Positions 23,875 to 34,600 of a stretch of DNA of 64,000 nt are shown here, one piece after another. The position numbers were made by a program, and so were the translations under genes. Below the pieces are notes generated by a model, which saw nothing but the letters and a program-made list of their open reading frames with translations, did not search any database and was not told the DNA's origin. Each line of letters begins with the position of its first letter. Position 1 is the first letter of the stretch. The stretch covers positions 545,927,368 through 545,991,367 of the forward strand of contig CM022303.1 in assembly GCA_011799875.1 (NCBI GenBank), read 5' to 3'. This DNA is from Thinopyrum elongatum (Eukaryota; Streptophyta; Magnoliopsida; Poales; Poaceae).

Positions 23875-24750
23875 TCACATAAAAGATAAGAATTGAAACA
23901 CAAAGAGAGCATCATGAAGCATATGACTAGCACATTTAAGTCTAACCCACTTCCTATGCATAGGTATTTTGTGAGCAAACAATTTATGGGAGCAAGAATC
24001 AACTAGCATAGGAAGGCAAAACAAGTAAAACTTCAAGATTTTCAACACATAGAGAGGAAACTTGATATTATTGCAATAACTACAAGCATATGTTCCTCTC
24101 TCATAATAATTTTTAGTAGCATCATGAATGAATTCAACAATATAACCATCACATAAAGTATTCTTTTCATGATCCACAAGCATAGAAATTTTCTTACTCT
24201 CTACATAAGCAAATTTATTCTCATGAATAGTAGTGGGAGCAAATTCAACAAAATAACTATCATGCGATTGAAAACTAAAATCATGATGACAAGTTTCATG
24301 GTTATCATTATTCAATATAGCATACATGTCATCACCATAATCATCATAGATAGGAACTTTGTTGTCATAATCAATTGCAACCTCTTCCAAAATAGTGAAT
24401 TCATCATTAAATAAAGTCATGACCTCTCCAAATCCACTTTCATCAATATAATCATCATAAATAGGAGGCATGCAATCATCATAATAAATTTTCTCATCAA
24501 AACTTGGGGGAGTAAAAATATCATCTTCATCAAACATAGCATCCCCAAACTTATGGCTTTGCATATCATTAGCATCATGGATATTCAAAGAATACATACT
24601 CAAAATATTGCAATCGTGCTCATCATTCAAAGATTTTTTGTCAAACACTTTATTGAATTCTTCTTCTAACAATTGAGCACAATTTTCCGTTCCATCATTT
24701 TCACGAAAGACATGATAAAGATGAATAATATGAGACCACCTCAATTCCAT
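23875..24750 (-). CDS. Acidic ORF of the gag-pol-less Athila-related element, function unknown
   Basis: A 291-codon intact frame starts at ATG 24750 and ends near 23875. The first half is strongly acidic and Tyr-rich, with repeated IYDDY-type motifs (PPIYDDYIDESG and VPIYDDYGDDM, about residues 105-145). The second half has a YVESKK...LVDHEKNTLCDGYIVEF block, two Cys-containing stretches (YACSYCNN; FCLPMLVDSC) and a hydrophobic C-terminus. No gag, zinc knuckle or enzyme motif is visible. Read from the element's PBS it is the first and only ORF, taking the place of gag-pol. Similar predicted proteins are, from memory, common in wheat annotation. It may be a diverged structural or accessory protein of a non-autonomous family. 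The frame being open despite LTR divergence of about 3% is notable. Confidence 0.6.
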   Translation of the reverse strand: MELRWSHIIHLYHVFRENDGTENCAQLLEEEFNKVFDKKSLNDEHDCNILSMYSLNIHDANDMQSHKFGDAMFDEDDIFTPPSFDEKIYYDDCMPPIYDDYIDESGFGEVMTLFNDEFTILEEVAIDYDNKVPIYDDYGDDMYAILNNDNHETCHHDFSFQSHDSYFVEFAPTTIHENKFAYVESKKISMLVDHEKNTLCDGYIVEFIHDATKNYYERGTYACSYCNNIKFPLYVLKILKFYLFCLPMLVDSCSHKLFAHKIPMHRKWVRLKCASHMLHDALFVFQFLSFM

Positions 24751-24833
24751 ATTTTTTTTTGTACTTTTCTTTTACGAACCAAACTAGTGATAAAACCAGA
24801 AACTAAAAGATTCAATTGCAAGACTAAAGATAT

Positions 24834-27800
24834 TGTAACACCCCATGTCATTAGCCACAGTGATCACCTTTTGATAATGACAAGTCAGCATGATTGACAG
24901 TGCCTAATCATCATTTGCATCATAATGCATTTCAACTCCTAACTCAAATTCAAATTAAATTAAAGTGGAAAATAAAAGTTACTCAAATCAGAAACTAAAA
25001 TGTTCATTAGGTGACAAATATTCTAGGGACCATTCTAAAATTGTAACCAATATTTAATAAATTAATTAGGTAACTCAAACATCCTCTAATAGTGGCTGAA
25101 AACAATATTTAATAGCCTTTTATTTGATCTAAATTAAATATGAAATTATGTTTTGCCCAAACTAGTTTTTGGTGTTAGGATACAATGCACTGTGATTTAT
25201 GGACTAGGTCACACTTTTTACAAAATTCATTTAGGGCCCAAACAATTAGCAAAACAGAAAAGAAAAGAAAACAGAAAAAGAAAAATAGAAAACGGCCTAA
25301 AGTGCTACTGTGCATTTAGGCCTGCTGGCTACAGCGCCGTCCCCTACCTCACTGCTCACCCGCGCCCTCGCTGTGGAACGCGCACGCGCGCGCGCACCCA
25401 GACCCCCCCTCGCCTACGCTCGACAGCGCACGCCGCGCGCCGCGGACGCCTACAAGGGAGGCCCCTCTCCCCCCTGGACGCTCCTGCTTCGCCTCCTCCC
25501 CTCCCCATCGCTCGCCCCTTCCTTCCCGAACGCCGCCGCCGCCATGGACGCCGGCTAGCCGCGGCCACAGCCCACCTCTCGCCTCCGTAGCCTGTCCAGC
25601 AGCTCCGCCGCGACGAGCCCATCCTCCTTGACCACAAGCCCGAGCCCCGGGAGCCCTGCATCGCCCCACGCCACCGTCTTCTTCCTCGGATTGCCGCCAC
25701 ACGCCGTCGATGATTCCGGCGACCCCGAGCTTCCCCGAGCCCTCTGCCAGTTCCCTACAGCACCGCGGTGAGCAGCCGCACCGGAACCCCCCTCCTTCCT
25801 GTCCTTCCCCGTAGCCGTAGCTAGCCGCCGCGTTGCCGTGCTCTGACCACCGCCATTGCCGCCGCCCGCATGCCGTACGTGCTCCCGAGCCCCCGCGCGA
25901 GCCACAGGCGCGCTCCAGAGCGTGAGATGCGTCAAACCCGGCCCCCAGCTAATCCCCTAGCTCGCTCCCACCTCATTTCCAAATGGGGCCGAACGCCGGC
26001 GCCCGCCGCGGTCGATGCCGCCGTCGTTCCGGCCACACCCGAGTCCAACCGCCACCACCACGCGATGCGGCTCGCCGCGCCCTTTCTTACGAGCCAAACC
26101 ACAGCCCCGGGGATGCCCTGTGGGCGAATCCCGAGCCTCGCCGGCGCACTCCACCGCGTTGGAGCTCGCCGGAGTGCCCTCCGGCCGGCGTCCGACGTGG
26201 CGCCTGGGGCCCACCCCCAGGGTCACTGACTAGTGGGCCCCCTGGCCCCCTTTGACACCGTTGACTCGGGTCAAAGCCGGCGTGGCCTCCCTGTGTCTAT
26301 GACATATGGGCCCCACCCCATTAAACGAATTAAATAAAAAGAATAATTAGTTAATTAATTAGTTAGTTACTTAAATCACTAATTAGTCACTGACTACTGG
26401 GGCCCACCCACTAATTAACCCAATTAGTTAATTTTAACCCCTCTGTTAAGGCCACTGTGTATGACATGTGGGCCCCACATGTCAGGTTTGACCCTGGTCA
26501 GCCGGGTTTGACCTGCTGATATCATGGTGATGTCATGCTGACGTCATCAGACACTATTCTGGATAATGTTGATTTAAAATAAATAAATAAATTCAGAAAA
26601 TTAATTAAATCTTTAGAAAATCATATAAAATAAACCGTAACTCCGATGAAAATAATTTATATATGAAAGTTGCTCAGAATTTCGATACGAACCCGAATAC
26701 GCCCTCCATATTCCTGTCAGATGCCCCTAGCTAGATGAACATGGAACTTTTAGACCGATTTCAATAAATGAATAGTGCCCAACTTTAATTAAATAAATCC
26801 AAACAAATTCCTAAATTAACTAAATCATTTAGTTAGGCAGTAGAACACCTCTGCATAGCATTTAGGCATGTCATACATATTGTTTGCATTTTTTCCGTGA
26901 ATTTATTGTTTCTCTCCCCCTCCTTCTCTCTCGATAGACGCCGAGACCGACGACGTTGCAGCTGGGTACGACTACGCTCCAGATGAGCAGCCTGTTGACG
27001 ACCCCTCTTTCTTGCCAGAGCAACCAGGCAAGCCCCCCCTTGAGCATCCAGATATTGCCCATTCCATTTCCCCTGCTTGCATTAGATTTGCTACTGTTAA
27101 TGTTTGCTCCTATTCTGATGCATAGCCTGCTTTTGTAACCTGTTTATTGTTACCTTATCTGCCTATGTTAAACTGCTTAGTATAGGTTGGTAGTGAACCA
27201 TCAGTGACCCCCACTTTGTCCTTGTTGCCTCTACTTCAACATCGACGACTCGATCCACATGATCGATGACCAGAAACCGACACATCACTTCACCCCCTTA
27301 GTTGTACGACTCTGCATAGTTACTATCAAGTGCCGAGGGTGATACCTCGTAACGCACTCCTGATGAATACTCTGCAGTGTAGCTCTTCGGTCGTGGTCAT
27401 CGAGGGTGATTCCTCCTTCTCCACTTCCGATACGACTCTGTCGTGCAACCCCTCAGTGTGAACCTCGAGGGTGATAGCTCATACGTTCACCCTGATGATT
27501 TCGTCGAGTGGAATCCGCCGAGGGTGATTCCTCGGGTTTGCCCTTTGATGATATGACCACACGGTTACTTTGACCTTTGTTACAAGCGGGTCGACCCTGG
27601 TGGGTACCCGCCGGGGATCTATGTTGTCGGGTGTGCCGGAAGGGCATTCGAGTGTGATATTGTGGCGGAGCTTCAGAAACTCTGATCGTCTCCGCGTGTT
27701 ACTAAATCAGCCTATCGGATTTGGGTGTTTAATCTGAGTGGGTCGACGTGCCCTATACGCACTACCACCACACGGGATTATGGTTTATGGGGCCCTCTAC

Positions 27801-28914
27801 GTCGTACGTTTCTCCCGAAAGCTCTTCAGACGTCACGGTTCATCGTGCGGGCTGATTGTTGGGATTGGGCTGGATACTTCGCTGACGAGTTCAGTGTCAC
27901 GCCTGCACCCCGGCCAGTCTCGCACCGCACAGGGTGCCCAGGGCGATGGCCCAAGACCTCTGGGTGCATAGGTTAGTCCGGCGTGCTGACCTCTCTGCTG
28001 AGCCTAGGTAGGGCGTTGCTTCGTGTTGATCTTCCGAGGTCGGGCATTACCCAGCAAGTGTGTCCGACCAGAGTTGATCGAGCGTGTTGGGTAACAGTAG
28101 TGCACCCCTGCAGGGATGAATAATCTATCGATAGCCGGTCCTACGGTAAAGGACGCTCAGTTTGTGTATCCCGATCTTTTACTTGAACTGGATACTTGTT
28201 TAATTAATTGAAGCTTCGGGATCGCTTTCTCGCAGGGAGTCGAGGAAGGATCTCTAGGCTTACTTCAACATGTTTGCTTAATAAAATGCTATTCTACTCT
28301 CTTCTATTGCTGTGAGATGATGGCTTCGTGAAGATGTTTGAAGATGCTAGTCTTCGATAGGACTAGGCCTTCTCTCTATTCGGGCATTTCTGCAGCCCAG
28401 TCCACATATACAGCCTTTTCTCCTTTGATAATGTTGCATATGTAGTATAGATCCTTGCTTGCTGAGTACTTCGGATGAGTACTCACGGTTGCTTTGTTAC
28501 TTCTTTTCCCCATACCCCACTTTTATGATACATCAGACGATGGAGCCCCGGAGCCAGATGCCACCTCAGGAGCTTACTACCAGGAGGGTCCAGACGGTAC
28601 TTACTACTGGATCAAGCCAGTCAACCAGGAGTAGGATCGGAGGCTCCCAAGCAGGAGGCCTACGCCTTTCGATCTAGAGTCGTTGTTTGTGCTAGCCTTC
28701 TTAAGGCAAAACTTGTCTAACTATGTCTGTACTCAGATAATATTTGTATGACTGACTTATGTATTCGGATCTTCATGATCCCTGGTCTGTAATATTGTGG
28801 ATCTCCGTTTTATTTGTGTTAGAGTTGTGTTGTGATATCTTCCCGTGAGTCCCAGTGCTTGATCGTGCATGGTTGCGTGTATGATTAGTGCACGATTGAG
28901 TCGGGGGTGTCACA
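24834..28914 (+). mobile_element. Solo LTR (4081 bp) of a TGTAACACCCC-type gypsy element
   Basis: A single LTR from TGTAACACCCCATGTC to GTCGGGGGTGTCACA is flanked by a perfect 5-bp duplication GATAT (24829-24833 and 28915-28919), with no internal domain. This is the standard product of LTR-LTR recombination. It is a diverged relative of the chromovirus LTRs in opposite orientation: both end with GCACGATTGAG(T/C)CGGGGG(T/C)GTCACA, and both carry the GAGG-N6-CCTC dyads and a GC-rich block (25320-26260 here). It sits in the leader of the Athila-related element, between its PBS and ORF. Confidence 0.92.
27335..27533. promoter_or_regulatory. Four interrupted palindromes GAGG-N6-CCTC (solo LTR)
   Basis: Copies at 27335-27348, 27402-27415, 27467-27480 (second arm GCTC) and 27520-27533, cores GTGATA or GTGATT. 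Spacing 67, 65, 53 is the mirror image of the 53, 69, 67 in the oppositely oriented chromovirus LTRs, so position and core are conserved although surrounding bases have drifted. Confidence 0.6.
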
Positions 28915-28937
28915 GATATACCTTCATGCACTCACCT

Positions 28938-28954
28938 CCTCGGCAACGGTGCCA
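28938..28954 (-). promoter_or_regulatory. Primer-binding site of the Athila-related element, tRNA-Asp-like
   Basis: The minus strand reads TGGCACCGTTGCCGAGG, ten bases from the LTR. From memory, Athila-type elements use the tRNA-Asp complement TGGCGCCGTTGCCGGGG; this copy differs at two positions. Only about 18 bases separate it from the solo LTR's target duplication. Confidence 0.8.
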
Positions 28955-28964
28955 GAAAAGAGCT

Positions 28965-30524
28965 TGATGTCTACTACACAACTTGTTCTTGTAGACTCGT
29001 GTTGGGCCTCCAAGCGCAGAGTTTTGTAGGACAGTAGCAAATTTCCCTCAAGTGAATGACCTAAGGTTTATCAATCCGTGGGAGGCGTAGGATGAAGATG
29101 GTCTCTCTCAAACAACCCTGCAACCAAATAATGAAAAGTCTCTTGTGTCCCCAACACACCAAATACAATGGTAATTTGTATAGGTGCACTAGTTCGGCGA
29201 AGAGATGGTGATACAAGCGTAGTAATGATAGTAGATATTGATTTTTGTAATAGGAACAATAAAAAACAACAAGGTAGCAATTGATAAAACGGAGCACAAA
29301 CGGTATTGCAATGCTTGAAAATGAGGCCTAGGGTCTATACTTTCGCTAGTGCAATCTCTCAACAATGCTAATATAATTGGATCATATAACCATCCCTCAA
29401 CGTGCGATGAAGAATCACTCCAGAGTTCCTATCTAGAGGAGAACATAAGAAGAAATTGTTTGTAGCTATTCTTTCCGATCGATTTATCCAAGAGTTCGTA
29501 CTAAAATAACACCAAGTTATTCTTTCCGATCGATCTATCAAGAGTTCGTACTAAAATAACACCAAAGCAAATTCAGATTCATAATACTCAATCCAACACA
29601 AAGAACCTCAAAGAGTGCCCCAAGATTTCTACCAGAGAAACAAAGACGAGAACGTGCATCAACCCCTATGCATAGATTACCCCAATGTCACCTCGGGAAT
29701 CCGCGAGTTCAGTGCCAAAACACATATCAAGTGAATCAATATGATACCCCATTGTCACCACAGGTATTCATAGCAAGATATACATCAAGTGCTCTCAAAT
29801 CCATAAAAGTATTCAATCCGATAAAACAAAATCTCAAGGGGAAAACTCAATTCACAACAAGATAGGGAGGGGAAAACACCATATGATCCGACTATATTAA
29901 CAAAGCCCGCGATATATCAAGATCGTGACATCTCAAGAACACGAGAGAGAGAGAGAGAGATTAAACACATAGCTATAGGTACAAACCATCGGCCCTGAGG
30001 GTGGACTACTCCCTCCTCTTCATGGTGGCCGTCGGGATGATGAAGATGGCCACCGGTGATGATTTCCCCCTCTGGCAGGGTGCTGAAACGGGGTCTAGAT
30101 TGGTTTTTTATGGCTACAGAGGCTTGCGGCGGCGCAACTTCTGATCTAGGGTTACCCCTGATGGTTTCTCTATTTATAGGATTTTTTGGCGTCGGTTTCA
30201 CGCGAAGATGGGCCTCGAGGTGAGCACAACCCACCGGGGCGCTCCTGGGCCCCCTGGCGCGCCCCGGTGTCTTGTGCCCTACTATTTCACCTTCTCGTCC
30301 TTCCATGAAGCTTTGGGGGTCACTTTTGTTCCAAAAAAATCATCAAAAAGTTTCAGCTCATTTGGAGAACTTTCATTTCTGCACAAAAAACAACACCACG
30401 GTAGTTCTGCTGAAAACAGCGTCAGTCCGGGTTAGTTCCATGCAAATCATACCAAAACCATATAAAATTATTGTAAACATGGCATGAATACTTCATAAAT
30501 TATAGATACATTGGAGACATATCA
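28965..30524 (-). repeat. 5' LTR of the minus-strand Athila-related element (right copy)
   Basis: A 1560-bp LTR, TGATGTCTACTACACAAC to TTGGAGACATATCA, collinear with 5833-7416. It has two instead of three ~50-bp minisatellite units, a longer GA run near 29943, and an extra GC-rich segment near 30241. Confidence 0.92.
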
Positions 30525-30946
30525 ATCCCCAAAGGCTCTGTACCAAGCATCGGATTGTGCAACCATCACCGAGAAAACACCCCAACAGCGAGGTTTACTA
30601 CGAGTGGTCATTAGGAGAGGAGGACACTTGCAAGGAGGACAAGGTCGAAGAAGTTGCGGGAATCTAGGCCCAAGAGGGAGGGCAAGCCATGCCCATGGAG
30701 GAGACCACAGAGAAGGGAGATATCCTTCAACCCTTCTATGATCATCTCTCCCCATCTAAAATTCAAACCCTAAGGGTCTTTGAAACAATTTGCGCTCAGG
30801 ATACATCTCTCACTCGTGAAGTTATTTTGTTGGAAGAGCAAAACATCGCCCTTCGGAGCATCAACCATAAACTGGAGGATTTGCTAAAGCTGAAGGACAA
30901 GCCCACTACCTCATCATCACCATCATCACCGAAGAAAGAAGCTTGA
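30525..30946 (+). pseudogene. 3' ORF of the outer gypsy element (interrupted and frameshifted)
   Basis: Sequence resumes the reading start left at 5824-5832, now split by 24.7 kb. After a frame change, 30689-30946 encodes 85 residues with a helical, coiled-coil-like segment (TREVILLEEQNIALRSIN, then KLEDLLKLKDK) and a Ser-rich, basic tail ending SPKKEA. Athila elements often carry such a third ORF between pol and the 3' LTR, sometimes called env-like. No signal peptide or membrane segment is seen here, so I do not call it an envelope protein. Confidence 0.55.
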
Positions 30947-32485
30947 GTACGCGGGTATGGGCACTCCCCTTGGCTTGTGCCAAGCTTGGGGGAGGTGTCC
31001 CGGTATCGTATCACCATCACTATTATTATCTTTACCTATTTTAGTTCGATCCTTAACTATTTCATGATTTAGTTGAATAAAAGTTTAGTATGATATATTT
31101 TCTAGTGCTAGTTTCATGATCTATCTATGTATGTAATCTAGTTGAGAGTTATATAATAAATAGTAGTTTGAGTTTTGCTTCTTTACTTTTGTGTTTCAAT
31201 CTTAGCAATGAAAATAATGAAAAGATCGTATGCTAATCTCATGGAAAGTAATGACTTTACATAAAGAAAAATATAAGTGGTAAAATTTATTGGAAGTTGA
31301 CAAACATAGCATTGATCAATGATGCAATTTATGAAAGAATTAATAAGGGAAGAGAAGATTGGCATATAAATATACTATCTTGGACATATTTTATGATTGT
31401 GAGCCCCCATTAAGTATTATATGTCAAATTGTTGACGTTGGACAAGGAAAACAACGTAATGAGTTACGTTTGCTTATATTCACATAGAAGTTATATTGTT
31501 ATAGATCCTCCAACATGTGGTGCTTGCTCAATATCTTTGCTAGGAAAAAATCCGCACGAAGTAGAGATACTACCTGTGCATCCAAAAACCCTTAAACCTA
31601 GTTTCATGTCAGGAGAGTCCACTATATCTACCTATGGATTGAATAAGATCCTTCAAGTAAGTTGTCACCGGTGCATAAAGCAATAAAAATTGATTCTAAA
31701 TATGTATGATCTTTTATTGTAAGGGAAAATAAGCTTTGTACGATCTTGTGATGGTAAAGAAATAAAAGTGACGGACTGCATAATAAAGGTTGCTATCACA
31801 AGGGGCAATATAAAGTGATGTTCCTTTGCATTAAAAGCTTGCACATCCAAAAATAAAAAGCGCATGACAACCTCTGCTTCCCTCTGCGAAGGGCCTATCT
31901 TTTACTTTTATGTATTTACTTTTCATGCAAGAGTCAATAGTGTTCTCCTCTATTCCTTTTTATTTTTCTCTTTTACAAGCATCATGTGGTGGGGAAAGAT
32001 CTAGGCATATATATCCAGTTGGATATGGGTGATCATGAGTTATTATTGTTGACATTACCCTTGAGGTAAATGAGTTGGGAGGCGAAATTATAAGCCCCTA
32101 TCTTTCTATGTGTCTGACTGAAACTTTTCTCCATATATGTGTCGTGAGTGTCAGCAATCATAGAAGACTAAATGATAGTTGAGTATGTGAACTTGCTAAA
32201 CAAAAGCTCCTAAATGAGACTTTTCCTGAAAGATGATGAATTGCAATTGCCTTGTTGACTGAGAACATAGTTTGTTAGTTTTCAAGAAAGTTTATGCCTT
32301 ATACTTCGTGGTTGTGATGAATTGTTACTTGCTCATGAGAAGTTTTATGATAATAATATATTGTTGTTTGTGATATTGATCATGATGCTACTATGTCCGG
32401 ATTTTGTTTTTATCGACAACTCTCTCTCTAAACATGTGGTCATGATTATTGATACCGGCTTTCGCTTGAGGACAAGCGAGGTCTA
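30947..32485 (+). other. 3' internal non-coding region of the outer gypsy element
   Basis: Contains CCAAGCTTGGGGGAGGTG near 30980, a PPT-like motif 1.5 kb before the true PPT, then AT-rich sequence homologous (inverted) to 7431-9045. Frames at 31429-31686 and elsewhere are short and unsupported. Confidence 0.6.
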
Positions 32486-32498
32486 AGCTTGGGGGAGT
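32486..32498 (+). promoter_or_regulatory. Polypurine tract of the outer gypsy element
   Basis: AAGCTTGGGGGAGT lies directly before the LTR start TGATACATCC. It sets the + orientation and the left border of the 3' LTR. Confidence 0.85.
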
Positions 32499-33797
32499 TG
32501 ATACATCCATTTTGCTTCATGTTTTCCTACTATTATTTATAATGGTTTTTTTTATCAATATAACACTTTGTGGAGAAATTCTAATGCCTTTTCTCTCTTA
32601 ATTTGCAAGATTTACATGAAGATGGAGATTGCGGGCAGCTGGAATTCTGGACCTGAAAAAGCTATGTCAGAGATACCTATTCCGCACATTCCAAATGAGC
32701 TGAAATTTCACAGAGAATTAATTTGGAATAAATAAAAAATGTTGGAGAAAAAAAATACCAGAGGAGGCCACCCAGGTGCCCACAAGGCACTAGGGCGCGC
32801 CATCACCAACAACCCTCTCATTGTAGGAGGACCAATCTTCATCAACATCTTCAACAACACCATCTCATCTCAAACCCCAGTTCATCTCTTATATGCAATC
32901 TTTGTCTCAAAACCTCAGATTGGTACCTATGGGTTGCTAGTAGTGTTGATTGCATCTTGTAGTTGATGCTAGTTGGTTTATTTAGTTGAAGATTAAATAT
33001 TCAGATCCTTGATGCTATTCAATACCCCTCTGATCTTGAGCATTAATATGATTTGTGAGTAGTTACTTTTATTCTTGAGGACATGGGACAAGTCTTGTCA
33101 TAAGTAATCATGTGATTTGGTATTCGTTCGATATTTTGATGATATGTATGTTGTTGCTTCCTTTAGTGGTGTCATGTGAACGTCAACTACATGACACTTC
33201 ACCATCCCTGGGCCTAAGGAAAGGCATTGTGGAGTAGTAATTAGATAATGGGTTTCTAGAGTGACAGAAGATTAAACCCTAGTTTATGCGCTATTTCGTA
33301 AGGGGCTGATTTGGACCCATATGTTGCATGCTATATATGGTTAGATTTATCTTAATTCTTCTTTCGTAGTGCAGATGCTTGCGAGAGGGGTTAATCATAA
33401 GTGGGAGGCTTGTTCAAGTAAGAACAGCACCCAAGCACCGGTCCACCCACATATCAAATTATCAAAGTAGCGAACGCGAATCAAACAAACATGATGAAAG
33501 TGACTAAATGAAATTTCCGTGTGTCCTCAAGAATGCTTTGCTTATTATAAGAGATCGTTCTGGCCTGTCCTTTGCTACAAAAAGGACTGGGCTACCTTGC
33601 TGCACTTTTGTTAGCGTTACTACTTATTGCCCGTTACAAATTATCTTGTTGTCAAACTACTTGTTACCGATAATTTTAGTGCTTGCTGACAATACCTTGC
33701 TGAAAACCGCATGTCATTTCCTTCTGCTCCTCGTTGTGTTCGGCACTCTTACTTATCGAAAGGACTACGATTGATCCCCTATACTTATGGGTCATCA
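32499..33797 (+). repeat. 3' LTR of the outer Athila-type element
   Basis: A 1299-bp LTR from TGATACATCCATTTTGC to CTTATGGGTCATCA. Start, end and adjacent PPT match the Triticeae Sabrina-type LTR as I remember it. The 5' LTR is outside the window, so neither LTR divergence nor the outer TSD (CCCAC follows at 33798) can be checked. Confidence 0.85.
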
Positions 33798-33802
33798 CCC
33801 AC

Positions 33803-33805
33803 AAA

Positions 33806-33857
<52 letters not shown>
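33803..33857. repeat. (CA)n-(GA)n compound microsatellite
   Basis: About ten CA/AC units followed by about seventeen AG units. It abuts the LTR end and so marks the outer element's insertion point. The plus-strand frame across it (33711-34160) is an artefact. Confidence 0.9.
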
Positions 33858-33859
<2 letters not shown>

Positions 33860-34231
33860 ACGTAATATGGCTCACTGGGACACAAATGTAACCAACATGC
33901 TTGGAAGTGCGCATAATGGTTGGCCATCCACTATCAGGTTAAACGACAAAGAAGATAGTGGCCCCTTGTCTCACTCCGAGAGACGAACTAAAGTAGGGAC
34001 CCACAAGACTGTTGTCGATAGTCGTACGCCAATTGCTCACGAGTTGCATTATCCAGCCACTCTAACACTCATCAAATCTCTAACGCTTGAACTTGCAAAG
34101 GGAGGACCAATTCACCCATCTGTAGGCTTTTGTAAGTCAAACTTGATTAAAGCAACGTGATGATGCTTAGTTTTAGCCTCCTAGACCATCCTAAAGACCC
34201 AACTGCCAAGAGGAGTGACATGCATTTAGAC
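33858..34231. other. No gene recognised
   Basis: Mixed-composition sequence without a long ORF or recognisable repeat. It is bordered by the microsatellite and the LINE relic. Confidence 0.4.
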
Positions 34232-34600
34232 CTAGGGAGACCGTCCCATTGGCTCCGCCGAAAATAACTCCTTATAGAAGGGGTACATGTGGTTACTCAG
34301 CTCCTCAAGAGAGAGGAGCATCATATCTCCCTCCCATAAAGACGCGATGGAGCACTTCCGACGCCTCCCATTCGCAATTGCGTGAAAGTAGGTAGTATTA
34401 GCCTCCTTTTGAGGATCCACAATTGAGGGGCCCATTGTTGCCAATAGATCTCTCCTCACCGCGATAGATACCCATGAGAGCTCACCTTCTAGGTTGTAGT
34501 GAAGAAGCCAACCATCGATATCCACATGAGCATCTAGGGTCGAGATCTGACAAAGAGAGCCTCCTTGATGACACCAATATCACGGCCCAAGTTGGCGCCC
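34232..34600 (-). pseudogene. LINE ORF2 fragment (region between endonuclease and RT)
   Basis: The minus-strand frame 34525-34232 reads DGWLLHYNLEGELSW...EANTTYFHAIANGRRRKCSI...HMYPFYKELF. The block (N)T.YFHA.ANGRRRK followed by I..FYK.LF is characteristic of plant L1-type LINE ORF2 just before the RT domain. The preceding minus-strand bases up to about 34600 look like the same protein in another frame, so at least one frameshift is present. No RT catalytic box follows. A dead fragment; the complete protein would be an endonuclease/RT. Confidence 0.75.

Larger units (their letters stand above)
5833..30524 (-). mobile_element. Minus-strand Athila-related LTR retrotransposon lacking gag-pol, with two nested insertions
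   Basis: Two direct copies of a TGATGTCTAC...ACATATCA LTR bound the element (5833-7416 and 28965-30524). The PBS lies next to the right copy and the PPT next to the left, so it is read on the minus strand. After subtracting the nested gypsy element (9046-22485 including one TSD copy) and the solo LTR (24834-28919), only about 4 kb of internal sequence remains: a leader, one 291-codon ORF and a long repeat-rich 3' region like that of the outer element. No protease, RT or integrase motif is present, so it would have depended on an autonomous relative. LTRs differ at 6 positions in about 205 bases compared by eye. Confidence 0.88.
1964..33797 (+). mobile_element. Outer Athila-type Ty3/gypsy retrotransposon (Sabrina-like), 5' part outside window
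   Basis: Plus-strand element seen in pieces: protease-RT-RNaseH-integrase relic at 1967-5504, spacer to 5832, 3' ORF and long 3' internal region at 30525-32485, PPT at 32486-32498 and 3' LTR at 32499-33797. Insertion of the 5833-30524 element splits it. The bases flanking that insertion, CTCCC (5828-5832) and ATCCC (30525-30529), match at four of five positions, as expected of an ageing 5-bp target duplication. The 5' LTR and gag lie beyond the CACTA element at the left. RT sequence, the AAGCTTGGGGGAG polypurine tract and the LTR start TGATACATCC fit the Athila lineage. The coding region has several frameshifts and stops, so the copy is dead. Confidence 0.85.

Noticed and set aside
25153..26255. 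GC-rich frames in the solo LTR (for example 145 codons at 25153-25590 and 126 codons at 25935-25555)
   Set aside because: Same explanation: overlapping frames on both strands of a GC-rich LTR segment, no domain or start context.
30522..30755. 77-codon minus-strand frame and 76-codon plus-strand frame at the LTR border
   Set aside because: Both cross the LTR/outer-element junction or run against the supported 3' ORF frame.
33711..34160. 149-codon frame with Thr-His then Arg-Glu runs
   Set aside because: It spans an LTR end and a CA/GA microsatellite, two unrelated sequences.
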